Shown here: positions 10,131-22,111 of the stretch, one piece after another
Layout: each line of letters begins with the position of its first letter
Numbering within the stretch: the first letter of the stretch is position 1
Source: an uncultured Geobacteraceae bacterium
Lineage (GTDB): Bacteria > Desulfobacterota > Desulfuromonadia > Geobacterales > Pseudopelobacteraceae
DNA length: 64,000 nucleotides
NCBI GenBank assembly: GCA_903939115.1
Contig: CAJAFV010000071.1
Span: 124,001 to 188,000 of the forward strand
Direction: 5' to 3'
The notes under the pieces: generated by a model
Database searches by the model: none
What the model was told of the DNA's origin: nothing
Seen by the model: the letters and a program-made list of their open reading frames with translations, nothing else
Position numbers and translations under genes: made by a program

Positions 10131-10240
10131 TCCCCTCTCCATAAGGGAGAGGGTTAGGGTGAGGGGAAAATGTTGGAACATTCAGTGCCGCCATCCCCTC
10201 ATCCGGCCTTCGGCCACCTTCTCCCACAGGGAGAAGGGTT
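10131..10240. repeat. Palindromic repeat element (REP/BIME-like) in the gltB-gltD spacer
   Basis: The spacer is almost filled by GC-rich foldbacks: CCCTCTCC-ATAA-GGGAGAGGG, then GGGTGAGGGG, and 30 bases later CCCCTCATCC, the GGCC-TTC-GGCC mini-hairpin and CTTCTCCC-ACA-GGGAGAAGG. The same two modules, in the other order, lie inside uvrB (62662-62770). On the reverse strand the 35-bp module from 10131-10165 differs from the uvrB copy at only two positions by eye. In the gltBD mRNA this could act as a stabiliser or partial terminator lowering gltD expression, which is inference. Confidence 0.85.
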
Positions 10241-10241
10241 A

Positions 10242-13200
10242 TCAATGCCCTCCGCTGTGTGAATTTTCCTCAAATGCCGCGGCAAGCGCATCATCACCGC
10301 TCAGTCCGGCCGCCTTTGCCCGTTCAAGGGCCTGCAGCACCCGCTTGTAATCCAGCGGCATGACCTTTACAAACTGATTAAGAACATTCTCCCAGTTGAT
10401 CAGCATCATCGTTGCCCGGGAGCTTCCGGTGCATTCGGCATGTTTTTCTATCATCGCTTTGACTATTGCAGCGTCAGAATTATCAAGCGCCTCCAGTTCG
10501 ACCAGTTCCGTATTGCATCGGGAAGCAAAATCGTTCTGTTCATCAAGTACATATGCAACACCGCCACTCATCCCGGCCGCAAAGTTGCGCCCGGTCTGGC
10601 CAAGAATTACCACGACCCCGCCGGTCATATACTCACAGCCATGATCGCCGATTCCCTCAACGACCGCGTTGGCGCCCGAGTTGCGGACACAGAAGCGTTC
10701 GCCTGCCATGCCGCGAATGTATGCAGTTCCACCCGTAGCGCCGTAGAAGGCAACATTGCCGGCGATGATGTTCTCTTCAGCCTTGAAGGTTGACCCGGCA
10801 GGCGGGTAGACAACGATTGAGCCGCCACTTAAGCCTTTACCCAGATAATCGTTCGCGTCGCCCGATAGTTTGAGGGTTATGCCGCACGGGATGAATGCCC
10901 CGAAGCTCTGGCCGGCAGAGCCGTTGAAGGTAAGACTGACCGTATCTTCGGGCAGTCCTTTGGCGCCATGATGACGGGTGATTTCGTTACCGAGAATTGT
11001 CCCGACTACGCGATCGACATTGGTAATCAGCAGCTCCGCGCTGACTTTTTCACCACGCTCGATGGCTGGCTGGCAAAGATCGAGAAGTTTGGTCATGTCG
11101 ATTGATTTCTCCAAGCCATGATCCTGCTGCTCCGTGTTGTAGCGCTCTACATTCAGCCCGACTTTCGGCTGATGCAGTATGTTTGAGAAATCCAGCCCCT
11201 GCGCTTTCCAGTGGTCAATCGCCTTGTTGGCCTCCAGCACATCGCAACGGCCGACCATTTCGTTCAGGGTGCGGAATCCGAGCAGTGCCATAATTTCGCG
11301 CAGCTCCTCCGCGACAAACCGCATGAAATTTACAACGTACTCCGGTTTCCCACTGAAATTTTTGCGCAGTTCAGGATCCTGCGTCGCCACACCGGTCGGG
11401 CAGGTATTGCTTTGGCAGACACGCATCATAACGCACCCCAGAGTTACAAGCGGAGCGGTGGCAAAACCGAACTCCTCGGCACCCAGCAGTGCGGCAATAG
11501 CGACATCGCGACCGGTCTTCAGCTGACCGTCAGCTTCAATGATGATGCGGCTCCGAAGATTGTTCAACAACAGCGTCTGATGCGTTTCAGCGAGGCCAAG
11601 CTCCCAGGGGAGGCCGGCATGTTTGATGCTGGAGATCGGCGATGCGCCGGTACCGCCATCGTAGCCGCTGATCAGAACGACGTCTGCGTGGGCTTTGGCA
11701 ACACCTGCGGCAATTGTGCCGACACCGACTTCAGACACCAGTTTGACGCTGATGCGGGCCCGGCGGTTGGCATTTTTAAGATCGTGGATCAGCTCGGCCA
11801 GATCCTCGATGGAGTAGATATCGTGGTGCGGTGGTGGCGACACCAGACCGACTCCAGGCGTCGTGTGACGGGTCTTGGCTATCCAGGGATAGACCTTGTG
11901 ACCCGGCAGTTCGCCCCCCTCACCAGGTATGGCACCCTGAGCCATCTTGATCTGCAGTTCACCGGCATTGGTCAGGTAATCACTGGTGACGCCGAAGCGT
12001 CCTGAAGCAACCTGCTTGATGACGCTGTTTTTTGAATCCCCCTGTTCGTTGGTCCAGGTGAAACGCTCCGGGTCCTCGCCACCTTCACCGGTGTTGGATC
12101 TTCCCCCGATGCGGTTCATGGCGATAGCCAGAGCCTCGTGGGCTTCTTTACTGATTGAACCGTAGGACATGGCCCCGGTCTTGAAACGCTTCATGATGCC
12201 TTCAACCGGCTCGACCTCATCAAGCGGCACGGAAGGCATATTGTCCTTAAAGTTAAGGAGGCCCCGCAGCGTATAATGACGGGTACTCTGGTCGTCAATT
12301 AATGAGGAAAAGACTTTGAACTCACGATAATCGTCAGTACGGACCGCTTTCTGGAGTGAGGTAATCGTCAGCGGGTTGTACTGATGCTCTTCGCCGTCTT
12401 TGCGCCACTGATAGACCCCGCCCGGCGCAAGCGTCACTTCTGCGGCTACCCGCGAAGGATAGGCACGTGCGTGACGTTCCATCAGCTCACGGGCGATTCC
12501 GTCAATGTCGGTACCGCCGATGCGTGATGGTGTCCAGGTGAAATAGCGGTCAACGACTGACTGATGCAGGCCAAGCGCCTCGAAAATCTGGGCGCCGCGA
12601 TAACTCTGAACAGTGGAAATCCCCATCTTGGCCATGGTTTTAACGACACCCTTGATTGCTGCCTTGATGAAGTTTTTAACCGCTTGCTTGTGATCAATAT
12701 CCGTCAGAAGTCCTTGAAGAATCATGTCATCCAGAGATTCAAAAGCCAGATACGGGTTAATGGCATTGACACCGTACCCGAGCAGCACGGCAAAATGGTG
12801 CACTTCGCGCGGTTCCCCCGATTCCAGGATCAGTGAAACCAGCGTGCGGGTACCACTATTTACCAGGTGGTGATGCAGGCCGGAAACGGCAAGAAGCGCC
12901 GGAACAGCGGCATTGTTCTGGTCTACGCCGCGATCAGAAAGCACGAGGATGTTGCTGCCGGCTTCAACCGCCACGTCGGCTGCCGCAAAAAGCGCCTCCA
13001 ACCCCCTCTCCATGCCTGCTGCACCTCGCGTCACAGGAAAGAGAAGCGATAACGTTGCCGCTTTGAATCCCGGGCTGTCAATCTGACGCAGTTTTTCCAG
13101 CTCCTGGTTGCAGAGAAGCGGATTCTGGAGTTTGATCCTCCGGGCGTTGCTTGCAGTCGGCTCCAGCAGGTTACCTTCTGAACCGATCAGCGTGATGGTC

Positions 13201-14822
13201 GAGGTGACTATCTCTTCACGAATCGGGTCGATGGGAGGATTCGTGACTTGGGCGAACAGCTGCTTGAAATAATTATATAACAGCTGATTCTGGTTCGAGA
13301 GAACTGCCAGAGGGGTATCGGTGCCCATAGAGCCGAGCGGCTGAATGCCGTCTCGCGCCATCGGCCCCAGGACGACGCGCTGATCCTCGAACGTGTAGCC
13401 AAAGGCCTGCTGACGCTGGGTCAGAGTGCTCTGGTCGGGGAGCGGCATGTCGGACGTGTACGGCAGATCCTCCAACAGAATATAGTTCTCTTTCAGCCAC
13501 TGGCCGTACGGGTTGGCAGCCGCCAGCTCCTGCTTGATCTCTTCGTCCGGAACTATGCGTCCCTGCTCGGTGTCCACCAGGAACATCTGCCCCGGCTGGA
13601 GTCGCCCCTTGCGCAGGATGCGCTCCGGCTCGATCTGCAGAACGCCGGCCTCTGATGCCATAATGACCAGATCATCAGTGGTAATGTAATACCGTGAAGG
13701 GCGCAGGCCGTTGCGGTCAAGAACCGCTCCGATACTACGGCCATCAGTAAAGGCGATTGCAGCAGGCCCATCCCACGGTGCAATCAGGCAGGAGTGGTAT
13801 TCATAAAAAGCCCGCTTCGCTTCGCTCATGGTGGCGTGGTTTTCCCATGGCTCCGGTACCATCATCATGATGGCGTGCGGCAGAGAGCGGCCGCTCATAA
13901 CGAGCAGTTCCAGGCAGTTATCGAACATGCCTGAATCAGAGCCGTTTGTATTGATTATCGGTAAAACCTTCTTGATGTCATCGCCGAACAGCTCGCTGGT
14001 AATATGATTCTGGCGGGCATTCATCCAGTTGACGTTGCCGCGCAGCGTATTGATTTCGCCGTTATGTGCGAGGTAATGGTACGGGTGGGCGCGGTCCCAG
14101 CTGGGAAAGGTATTGGTGGAGAAGCGGGAATGAACCAGGGCAATCGCGCTTTCCACTGTGGTGTCACGCAGCTCTGGAAAGTACTGGTCTACCTGCACCG
14201 GCATGAGCATGCCTTTGTAGATTATCGTTCTGGTGGAGAGACTGCAGACATACCAGTGTTCGTCAACGGCGGCACGCCTGATCTCGTTGGTTGCCCGCTG
14301 ATTAATGATATAGAGCTTGCGATTGAAGGCCTGCTCGTCAACGCAGTCAAGCGGACGCTTGAGGAACAGCTGTCGCACCATAGGCTCCCCTTCCCATGCG
14401 GTATTGCCCAGAGAAGAGTTGTCGGTCGGCACATTGCGCCAGCCGAGCAGTTCCACGCCTTCATCAACCAGTATTTTTTCCAGAATATGCCGGGCGGCGT
14501 TACGTTCGGTCGCTTTTGGCGAGGTAAAAAGCATCCCGACACCGTAGTGGTACGGCTCTGGCAGTACAATGCCAAGAGGTGCGCAGACCGAACGAAGGAA
14601 GCTGTCAGGCATCTGCAAGAGAATTCCGGCACCGTCTCCGGTATTCGGTTCGCATCCACAGGCACCGCGATGATCAAGATTGACAAGAATCTCAAGAGCC
14701 TGGCTGACTATCTCATGGGACTTCTTGCCTTTAATGTTTACAACAAATCCGACGCCGCAGGCATCATGTTCGAATTGCGGATCGTAAAGTCCCTGCTTTG
14801 CTGGTGGCTGGTTGTTTTTCAT
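10242..14822 (-). CDS. gltB: Glutamate synthase (NADPH) large subunit
   Basis: A 1526-residue enzyme that converts glutamine and 2-oxoglutarate to two glutamates. The glutaminase cysteine is Cys22 in [10 protein letters not shown]; the preceding 21 residues are the expected propeptide. Glutaminase is about 22-430, the central domain about 470-770, the FMN/synthase domain about 830-1200, with the [3Fe-4S] cysteines in [17 protein letters not shown], and the C-terminal GXG-rich beta-helix from about 1270. The length is normal. A sigma-54-type promoter lies 77-92 bp upstream, suggesting nitrogen control. gltD follows after the repeat spacer. Confidence 0.97.
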   Translation of the reverse strand: MKNNQPPAKQGLYDPQFEHDACGVGFVVNIKGKKSHEIVSQALEILVNLDHRGACGCEPNTGDGAGILLQMPDSFLRSVCAPLGIVLPEPYHYGVGMLFTSPKATERNAARHILEKILVDEGVELLGWRNVPTDNSSLGNTAWEGEPMVRQLFLKRPLDCVDEQAFNRKLYIINQRATNEIRRAAVDEHWYVCSLSTRTIIYKGMLMPVQVDQYFPELRDTTVESAIALVHSRFSTNTFPSWDRAHPYHYLAHNGEINTLRGNVNWMNARQNHITSELFGDDIKKVLPIINTNGSDSGMFDNCLELLVMSGRSLPHAIMMMVPEPWENHATMSEAKRAFYEYHSCLIAPWDGPAAIAFTDGRSIGAVLDRNGLRPSRYYITTDDLVIMASEAGVLQIEPERILRKGRLQPGQMFLVDTEQGRIVPDEEIKQELAAANPYGQWLKENYILLEDLPYTSDMPLPDQSTLTQRQQAFGYTFEDQRVVLGPMARDGIQPLGSMGTDTPLAVLSNQNQLLYNYFKQLFAQVTNPPIDPIREEIVTSTITLIGSEGNLLEPTASNARRIKLQNPLLCNQELEKLRQIDSPGFKAATLSLLFPVTRGAAGMERGLEALFAAADVAVEAGSNILVLSDRGVDQNNAAVPALLAVSGLHHHLVNSGTRTLVSLILESGEPREVHHFAVLLGYGVNAINPYLAFESLDDMILQGLLTDIDHKQAVKNFIKAAIKGVVKTMAKMGISTVQSYRGAQIFEALGLHQSVVDRYFTWTPSRIGGTDIDGIARELMERHARAYPSRVAAEVTLAPGGVYQWRKDGEEHQYNPLTITSLQKAVRTDDYREFKVFSSLIDDQSTRHYTLRGLLNFKDNMPSVPLDEVEPVEGIMKRFKTGAMSYGSISKEAHEALAIAMNRIGGRSNTGEGGEDPERFTWTNEQGDSKNSVIKQVASGRFGVTSDYLTNAGELQIKMAQGAIPGEGGELPGHKVYPWIAKTRHTTPGVGLVSPPPHHDIYSIEDLAELIHDLKNANRRARISVKLVSEVGVGTIAAGVAKAHADVVLISGYDGGTGASPISSIKHAGLPWELGLAETHQTLLLNNLRSRIIIEADGQLKTGRDVAIAALLGAEEFGFATAPLVTLGCVMMRVCQSNTCPTGVATQDPELRKNFSGKPEYVVNFMRFVAEELREIMALLGFRTLNEMVGRCDVLEANKAIDHWKAQGLDFSNILHQPKVGLNVERYNTEQQDHGLEKSIDMTKLLDLCQPAIERGEKVSAELLITNVDRVVGTILGNEITRHHGAKGLPEDTVSLTFNGSAGQSFGAFIPCGITLKLSGDANDYLGKGLSGGSIVVYPPAGSTFKAEENIIAGNVAFYGATGGTAYIRGMAGERFCVRNSGANAVVEGIGDHGCEYMTGGVVVILGQTGRNFAAGMSGGVAYVLDEQNDFASRCNTELVELEALDNSDAAIVKAMIEKHAECTGSSRATMMLINWENVLNQFVKVMPLDYKRVLQALERAKAAGLSGDDALAAAFEENSHSGGH

Positions 14823-14898
14823 GTGGGGTAACCTTTACCTGATATATATTTCAGAAAGTCTGTTTTATGTACGCCAGGTACGCGCGGATGTTCTTATT

Positions 14899-14914
14899 AG
14901 CAGGGAGTGTGCCA
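14899..14914 (-). promoter_or_regulatory. Sigma-54-type promoter for gltB
   Basis: On the minus strand the sequence reads TGGCACACTCCCTGCT, with the required GG and GC exactly ten bases apart and close to the TGGCACG-N4-TTGCA consensus. Transcription would start near 14887, giving a leader of about 65 nt before gltB. Confidence 0.75.
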
Positions 14915-15250
14915 TACTATAAAAGCAGACATGCGCCGCCCTGTTTATCAGTGAATATTGGCTAGTTATAAAATTCTCCCTCATATCTATAACAGGAGGT
15001 TGTAGCAGTGGTCACAGGGCATTGAGTATTTTTGTAACACCATTGAGTACACTAGTTAGAGAGCGCTATCTCCCCGGGTCTACGCCCAAAAGTTGAACTC
15101 AGTCGACAAGCCAACTCAATTTCCAATACGACAACTCTATTATGTATAAAAACGACTCACCTCTAGCGGATAGACCTCGGGCATTTACTGCTCAATCGAG
15201 GTGTCTGGGTTGTAAGTGATTAATACGTGGGCGCATGCCTATTATTTTAA

Positions 15251-16708
<1,458 letters not shown>

Positions 16709-16731
16709 TTTTCAGCGGCTGCATGCACTAT

Positions 16732-16767
16732 ACAAAAAAAGCCCGGCATTTGCTGGGCTTTTTTTGT
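16732..16767. terminator. Bidirectional terminator between gdhA and the 3-hydroxybutyrate dehydrogenase gene
   Basis: ACAAAAAAAGCCC is followed by a short loop and GGGCTTTTTTTGT. The GC stem carries seven A on one side and seven T on the other, so it works on both strands. Confidence 0.93.
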
Positions 16768-16786
16768 GCCTGGAGACTTCAAATTA

Positions 16787-17569
16787 TCATTGCGCCGTCC
16801 ACCCGCCATCAATCGGTATCGCCGTACCGGTGATCTGGTCAGCGCCTGGTGAGCAGAGAAACAGGGCCAGTTGGCCGAGCTGTCCAATTGAGACAAACTG
16901 CTGCGACGGCTGTTTCTCCGCCAGCATACTGCGGCCACCGGCTTCGATATCCACTCCGAGAGCCTCGGCACGTGCCACTATCTGAGGCTCGATCAGCTCT
17001 GTGCGGGTCCAGCCGGGACAGATGGCGTTGCTGGTGATGCCGGAACCGGCCGTTTCCAGGGCAACAACCTTCGTCAGTCCGATCAGTCCATGTTTGGCAG
17101 CAACATACGCCGCTTTATTGGCTGATGCCACCAGGCCGTGCACCGAGGCGATATTAATGATCCTTCCCCAGCCGCTCCGCCGCATCTGTGGAACCGTGTG
17201 GTGGATCGTATAAAAACTGGATGAAAGGTTTATGGCAATGATTGCCGCCCAACGATCTGGGGGAAACTCCTCGACCGGTGCGGTATGCTGGATTCCGGCA
17301 TTGTTCACCAGAATGTCAACAGTGCCGAACGCTGCCGCCGTTGTTTCCACCAGGGAAGAAATTTCGTCCGGCCGGGTCATATCGGCGCCGTGGAATCGGG
17401 CGGTAATGCCGAACTCCGTTTCCAACGCCACACGAGTCGCTTCAATTTTTTCCGGATCGCCAAGACCATTCATCATAATGTTGCAACCCTGACCTGCCAG
17501 CGTACGGGCGATGCCGAGGCCAATTCCGCTGGTAGAGCCGGTTATAAGTGCACTTTTCCCTTTGAGCAT
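16787..17569 (-). CDS. 3-hydroxybutyrate dehydrogenase (SDR family)
   Basis: A 260-residue NAD-dependent dehydrogenase converting D-3-hydroxybutyrate to acetoacetate. It has TGSTSGIG (10-17), NNAG (89-92), Asn114 and the catalytic Ser142, Tyr155 and Lys159. Family-specific segments include AGIQHTAPVEEFP, NIASVHGLVAS and NAICPGWTRTELIEPQI, which match bacterial BdhA closely. The ATG at 17569 is chosen because GGAGGAA precedes it; 31 more codons upstream overlap the scoB end and look non-coding. It is the last gene of the usp-liv-sco operon, 14 bp after scoB. Confidence 0.9.
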   Translation of the reverse strand: MLKGKSALITGSTSGIGLGIARTLAGQGCNIMMNGLGDPEKIEATRVALETEFGITARFHGADMTRPDEISSLVETTAAAFGTVDILVNNAGIQHTAPVEEFPPDRWAAIIAINLSSSFYTIHHTVPQMRRSGWGRIINIASVHGLVASANKAAYVAAKHGLIGLTKVVALETAGSGITSNAICPGWTRTELIEPQIVARAEALGVDIEAGGRSMLAEKQPSQQFVSIGQLGQLALFLCSPGADQITGTAIPIDGGWTAQ

Positions 17570-17583
17570 GTCCAGTTCCTCCG

Positions 17584-18216
17584 TTACAGAATAATCAGCT
17601 GCGGTTCCGTACAGGCCTGAATATCTGCCGGAGAATATCCGGGAGCGGTCTCGACAAGACACAAGCCATCAGGGGTAACATCAAGTACGGCGCGGTCGGT
17701 GATGATCCGGTTGATCACCCCCTTGCCGGTCAAAGGGAGGGTGCAGCTGTTAAGTATTTTAGACTCCCCCAGCTTGTTGCAATGCTCCATCAACACTACA
17801 ATTCGCTTGGCTCCGTGTACCAGATCCATGGCGCCACCCATCCCCTTAACCATTTTGCCGGGAATCACCCAATTGGCCAGATCGCCGGTGGCGGAGGCTT
17901 CCATCCCTCCCAGAATAGCCAGATCAATATGCCCGCCCCGAATCATCGCGAACGATTCGGCGCTGCTGAAGGTGCTTGAGCCCGGAATCATGGTAATAGT
18001 TTCCTTGCCGGCGTTGATCAGGTCGGGATCAAGTTCGTCCTCGGCCGGATAGGGACCGATACCGAGCAGGCCGTTCTCTGACTGGAGCACTACCGTTTTT
18101 CCCGCTGGAATGTAGTTTGCCACCAGAGTCGGCATACCGATCCCCAGATTGACATAATAGCCGTCTTCTATCTCCTGAGCGGCCCTTTGAGCCATCTCTT
18201 CACGAGTTAATGCCAT
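17584..18216 (-). CDS. scoB: 3-oxoacid CoA-transferase subunit B
   Basis: A 210-residue beta subunit. The catalytic glutamate is Glu47 in [11 protein letters not shown], which forms the covalent acyl-CoA intermediate. It has the N-terminal [16 protein letters not shown] and the [22 protein letters not shown] segment of the family. With ScoA it activates acetoacetate, usually with succinyl-CoA as donor. It lies 26 bp after scoA and before the 3-hydroxybutyrate dehydrogenase gene, which supports acetoacetate as substrate. A donor other than succinyl-CoA cannot be excluded. Confidence 0.93.
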   Translation of the reverse strand: MALTREEMAQRAAQEIEDGYYVNLGIGMPTLVANYIPAGKTVVLQSENGLLGIGPYPAEDELDPDLINAGKETITMIPGSSTFSSAESFAMIRGGHIDLAILGGMEASATGDLANWVIPGKMVKGMGGAMDLVHGAKRIVVLMEHCNKLGESKILNSCTLPLTGKGVINRIITDRAVLDVTPDGLCLVETAPGYSPADIQACTEPQLIIL

Positions 18217-18242
18217 GGTAACTCCTTCTCTGTCCTGGTTTT

Positions 18243-18935
18243 CTATTTCCGAACGGTGCGGCGCTCGATCCGCTTTTCGTGCCCTGTACAGGCGATGATG
18301 CGCTGCACGTAAACGCTGGGAGTATGAATCTGATCCGGGTCAAGCTCGCCGGTTTCGACAAGCTCTTCAACTTCGGCAATGGTAATCCGTCCGGCGGCGG
18401 CCATCATCGGGTTGAAGTTGCGGGCGGTCTTGCGATAGACCAGATTGCCGAAACGATCACCTTTCCATGCCTTGACAATGGCAAAATCGGCTCTCAAGCC
18501 GGTTTCCAGCAGATACTCTTTAGCGCCGAATATCCTGGTTTCGCGCCCGTCGGCAATCGGCGTACCGACTCCGGCCGGGGTATAAAAGGCCGGGATACCG
18601 GCTCCTCCGGCCCTGATCCGCTCCGCCAGCGTACCTTGCGGCACCAGCTCGACTTCCAGCTCGCCGGCCAGGTATTGGCGCTCGAACTCTTTATTCTCCC
18701 CAACGTACGAGGAGACCATTTTCCTGATCTGCCTGTTCTGAAGGAGAATGCCCAGTCCCCACTCATCGACGCCGCAGTTATTGGAAATGACCGTCAGGTT
18801 GCGAACCCCATTCTCCCGCAATCCCTGAATAAGTTTTTCGGGAATGCCGACCAGGCCGAAACCGCCAGCCATGATGCTGGCACCGTCACTGATCCCTTCC
18901 AATGCTTCTTGAATTGTTGTGCAGACGACTGCCAT
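18243..18935 (-). CDS. scoA: 3-oxoacid CoA-transferase subunit A
   Basis: A 230-residue alpha subunit with the CoA-transferase family glycine motif ([15 protein letters not shown]) near residue 23, [17 protein letters not shown], and the [15 protein letters not shown] segment. The length is normal. It follows livM by 18 bp, with AGGAG before the ATG, linking transport and CoA activation in one transcript. Confidence 0.93.
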   Translation of the reverse strand: MAVVCTTIQEALEGISDGASIMAGGFGLVGIPEKLIQGLRENGVRNLTVISNNCGVDEWGLGILLQNRQIRKMVSSYVGENKEFERQYLAGELEVELVPQGTLAERIRAGGAGIPAFYTPAGVGTPIADGRETRIFGAKEYLLETGLRADFAIVKAWKGDRFGNLVYRKTARNFNPMMAAAGRITIAEVEELVETGELDPDQIHTPSVYVQRIIACTGHEKRIERRTVRK

Positions 18936-18953
18936 ATGGGATCTCCTTGTTTT

Positions 18954-19895
18954 TTACAGCGACTTCTTCAGTAATCGGCCCAACTCCCCGACAAAGCCCC
19001 GCCGGAAGAGCAGGACGCAGACCACGAAAGTAACCCCGATGATAACGGTTATCCAGGAGCCGACCGAACTCAGCTCAGACTGGAGTGTCACTACCGTGAA
19101 CGCCCCGACCAGTGGACCGAGTACCGTACCGACTCCACCGAGGAGAGTCATCAGAACCACCTCCCCGGAGGTGTGCCAACTGACGTCAGTCAAGGAGGCA
19201 AGCTGGAATACCAGCGACTTCATCGACCCGGCCATTCCTGCCAGTGCCGCCGAAATAACAAACGCCATCAGCTTGAACCGCTCTACCTTGTAGCCGAGTG
19301 ATACCGCACGTGGTTCGTTCTCGCGGATCGCCTTCAGGACCTGACCGAAAGGTGAATTAATCGTCCGGTAGATGACCCAGAAGCCGAGACAGAAGAGGAC
19401 AAAAATAAAGTAGTAGAGGTTAAGCGCAACCGGATTACCGCCTATAGAATACGTTTGGCCCAGATCTATAATCCCGAACAGATTGCCGCGCGGGATGCCC
19501 TGCAGCCCGTCCTCACCACCGGTGAATGGCGCTTTGAGGGCGATGAAATAGACAATCTGCGCCAGGGCCAACGTGACCATGGCAAAGTAGATTCCCTGCC
19601 GCCGGATCGCCAGACTGCCGACCAGATAGCCGAGCAGAGCGGCGAAGAGAGTCCCTCCCAGAACCCCCAGTTCAGGGGTCAGGCCGCTGGTCTTGACCAG
19701 GTAGCCGGTGATATACGAGGCGCCGCCAAAAAAAGCGGCATGGCCGAAAGAGAGCAGCCCGGTATAGCCGAGCAGCAGGTTGAAGGCGCTGGCGAATAGT
19801 GCAAAGCAGAGCAGTTTCATCATGAACACCGGATACACGATGAACGGCGCCACCAGACCAAGAGCGATAAGAGCTATCCAGAGAATCTTGCTCAT
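18954..19895 (-). CDS. livM: Branched-chain-type ABC transporter permease (LivM family)
   Basis: A 313-residue inner-membrane permease with about nine hydrophobic segments. Family features include LLGYTGLLSFGHAAFFGGASYI near residue 42 and the cytoplasmic loop region INSPFGQVLKAIRENEPRA that docks on the ATPases. Its start abuts the livH stop (TGAATG), suggesting translational coupling. Given the downstream sco and dehydrogenase genes, the substrate may be a short-chain hydroxy- or ketoacid rather than leucine, which is inference. Confidence 0.9.
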   Translation of the reverse strand: MSKILWIALIALGLVAPFIVYPVFMMKLLCFALFASAFNLLLGYTGLLSFGHAAFFGGASYITGYLVKTSGLTPELGVLGGTLFAALLGYLVGSLAIRRQGIYFAMVTLALAQIVYFIALKAPFTGGEDGLQGIPRGNLFGIIDLGQTYSIGGNPVALNLYYFIFVLFCLGFWVIYRTINSPFGQVLKAIRENEPRAVSLGYKVERFKLMAFVISAALAGMAGSMKSLVFQLASLTDVSWHTSGEVVLMTLLGGVGTVLGPLVGAFTVVTLQSELSSVGSWITVIIGVTFVVCVLLFRRGFVGELGRLLKKSL

Positions 19896-20801
19896 TCAGG
19901 ACTCCCTGCCGAACAGTCCTGCCGGCTTGACCAGGAGCACAACCACCATGATGAGGAAGATAACCGTGCTGGAGGCGGGGGCATAGACAACCTTGGTGAA
20001 CCCCTCCACCATACCGAGCAGAAGGCCGGTAACGATTGAGCCCATGATCGAACCCATGCCGCCGATAACGACCACGGCAAAAACGGTGATAATCATCTCC
20101 GATCCCATAACCGGACTGACCGAATAGATCGGTGCGGCCAACACCCCGGCAAACGCCGCCAGAGCAACACCATAGCCGTAGGTCAGAGTTATCATCAGCG
20201 GCACATTGACGCCGAACGCTTTTACCAGTTCAGGATTCTCGGTGCCGGCACGAAGGAACGAACCGAGTTTTGTCCGTTCAATAACGAACCAGGTGCCGAA
20301 ACAGACCACCAGGGAGATACAAATCACCCAGAGGCGGTATTTCGGAAACATCATAAAGCCGAGATTGACCGCGCCATTGAGAATTTCCGGCTTTGCTTCG
20401 TAGGGGTCCCCTGACACATTGAAAAAATTGGTAAAGACCCCTTGAATAATGAGGGCGAGTCCAAAGGTGAGCAGCAGGCCGTACAAGTGGTCAAACTTGT
20501 ACAGCCTGCTAAGCATGGTTTTTTCTATCACGATACCTACTGCCCCTACCACCAGCGGGGCAACGATCAGCGCCGCCCAGTAATTGAGGTGGAAATCCGG
20601 CATGCCGATCAGTGGCCCGAGCGACGTGAAGCCGAGCAGCGCCACATAGGCACCCAGCATATAGAGTGCCCCGTGAGCGAAGTTGACAATGTTCAGGAGG
20701 CCGAAAATAACCGCCAGGCCAAGACTCAAGATGGCATAGAAGACGCCGTTATTGAGCCCCAGCATAACCTGCGACATGACCGTCTGAAATGATAGTTCCA
20801 T
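19896..20801 (-). CDS. livH: Branched-chain-type ABC transporter permease (LivH family)
   Basis: A 301-residue permease. It has the LivH signature GLAVIFGLLNIVNFAHGALYMLGAY near residue 33 and the docking loop RAGTENPELVKAFGVNV. The ATG at 20801 follows AAGGAG with 6-base spacing; 12 codons upstream (to 20837) are open but lack a ribosome site. It lies 57 bp after the binding-protein gene. Confidence 0.9.
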   Translation of the reverse strand: MELSFQTVMSQVMLGLNNGVFYAILSLGLAVIFGLLNIVNFAHGALYMLGAYVALLGFTSLGPLIGMPDFHLNYWAALIVAPLVVGAVGIVIEKTMLSRLYKFDHLYGLLLTFGLALIIQGVFTNFFNVSGDPYEAKPEILNGAVNLGFMMFPKYRLWVICISLVVCFGTWFVIERTKLGSFLRAGTENPELVKAFGVNVPLMITLTYGYGVALAAFAGVLAAPIYSVSPVMGSEMIITVFAVVVIGGMGSIMGSIVTGLLLGMVEGFTKVVYAPASSTVIFLIMVVVLLVKPAGLFGRES

Positions 20802-20858
20802 GACCAGCTCCTTATTCTGACTTCTACCAGGGTGCAATCAAATGATAGCGACTTGGTA

Positions 20859-22082
20859 TTACTTCTTAACCTGTGAACAGGTGCTCTCGGAGAGCGGCAT
20901 AAAGGCCTCGGCGGGGGAGACCGTTTTGACTATCTTGAGCAGATCCCATTCGCCTTTAGAATCAGCAGGTTTCTTCACTTCCATCAGGTACATATCGTGC
21001 ACCATCCGTCCGTCAGCCCTTATCTTGCCGTTCACGGCAAAGAAATCGGAGATATCCATCGACTTGAGCTTCGCCATGACCTCATCAGGATCATCGGTTC
21101 CGGCCGCTTTAATCGCTTTAAGGTAGTTCATCGTTGCGGAATAAGCTCCGGCCTGGTCCATGGTCGGCATCGCCTTGTGGATGGCGAAAAAACGCTTGGC
21201 AAAGTCGCGGGTAGCCTTGTCCCGGTCCCAGTAAAATCCTGAAGTGAACTGCATGCCCTGGGCGACTTTCAGGCCGAGGCTTTTTATGTCGGTATCAAAG
21301 ATCAGTAACCCGACCAGTGTCTGCCCTTTTTTGTCAATGCCGAACTCCCGTGCCTGTTTGATTGCGTTGGTGGTATCACCGCCGGCATTGGCCAGGCCGA
21401 TTATCTGCGCGCCGGATGATTGAGCCTGAAGCAGATAGGATGAAAAATCTGCTGTGGAGAGTGGGTGACGTACTGATCCGAGTATCTTGCCCCCCCCCGC
21501 TTTGACGAATTTGGTGGTATTCTCTTCCAGAGAATGACCAAAGGCGTAGTCGGCGGTTAAGAAGAACCAGCTCTTGCCGCCGTTCTGAACAACGGCCTGT
21601 CCGGTAACCTTGCCGAGTGCGTAGGTATCATAGACATAATGGATGCTATACGGGGTACACGCCTTATTGGTCAGTTCGGTACTGGCTGCGCCGGTGTTCA
21701 TCGTGATCCGTTTCTTTTCTCCGCCGAGTTTCTGCACCGCCAGCGCACAGCCGGAGTTCAGTAAGCCGGTGATCATATCGACTTTTTCATTGTCAAACCA
21801 CTCGCGAGCCTTCGCTGAGGCGATGTCGGCCTTGTTTTGATGATCAGCGCCGATGACCTGAATCGGTTTACCGAGAACCGTGCCGCCAAAATCCTTGACC
21901 GCCATCTCCACGCCCACCTGAGTACCTTTGCCGCCAAGGGTGGAATAGACCCCGGACATATCGGTCAGAACCCCGATTTTGACGACATTGTCAGAAATGC
22001 CCTTGGCTGCTGCACCGGCCATGCCACTTGTCATCGCCACTACAGCAACCGACAGTGCTACTTTTGAAAACAGATTTTTCAT
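20859..22082 (-). CDS. livK: Periplasmic substrate-binding protein of the branched-chain-type ABC transporter (LivK family)
   Basis: A 407-residue type I periplasmic binding protein. A Sec signal peptide is clear (MKNLFSK, a hydrophobic core, then GMAGAAA). The mature start reads KIGVLTDMSGVYSTLGGKGTQVGVEMAVKDFGG, as in Peripla_BP_6 proteins. The ATG at 22082 follows AAGGAG; 11 codons upstream lack one. The protein is longer than LivJ/LivK of enteric bacteria and resembles binders of varied organic acids, so the substrate cannot be read from sequence alone. Confidence 0.88.
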   Translation of the reverse strand: MKNLFSKVALSVAVVAMTSGMAGAAAKGISDNVVKIGVLTDMSGVYSTLGGKGTQVGVEMAVKDFGGTVLGKPIQVIGADHQNKADIASAKAREWFDNEKVDMITGLLNSGCALAVQKLGGEKKRITMNTGAASTELTNKACTPYSIHYVYDTYALGKVTGQAVVQNGGKSWFFLTADYAFGHSLEENTTKFVKAGGGKILGSVRHPLSTADFSSYLLQAQSSGAQIIGLANAGGDTTNAIKQAREFGIDKKGQTLVGLLIFDTDIKSLGLKVAQGMQFTSGFYWDRDKATRDFAKRFFAIHKAMPTMDQAGAYSATMNYLKAIKAAGTDDPDEVMAKLKSMDISDFFAVNGKIRADGRMVHDMYLMEVKKPADSKGEWDLLKIVKTVSPAEAFMPLSESTCSQVKK

Positions 22083-22111
22083 GCGTGTACTCCTTTCAGT
22101 TTGTATACCTG

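Noticed and set aside
9310-10350. A 346-codon frame on the plus strand opposite gltD and the gltB end
   Set aside because: It is antisense to confidently assigned genes and crosses the repeat spacer; its translation lacks any family pattern.
14004-14831. A 275-codon frame antisense to gltB
   Set aside because: It is a shadow of the gltB reading frame in a GC-biased gene.
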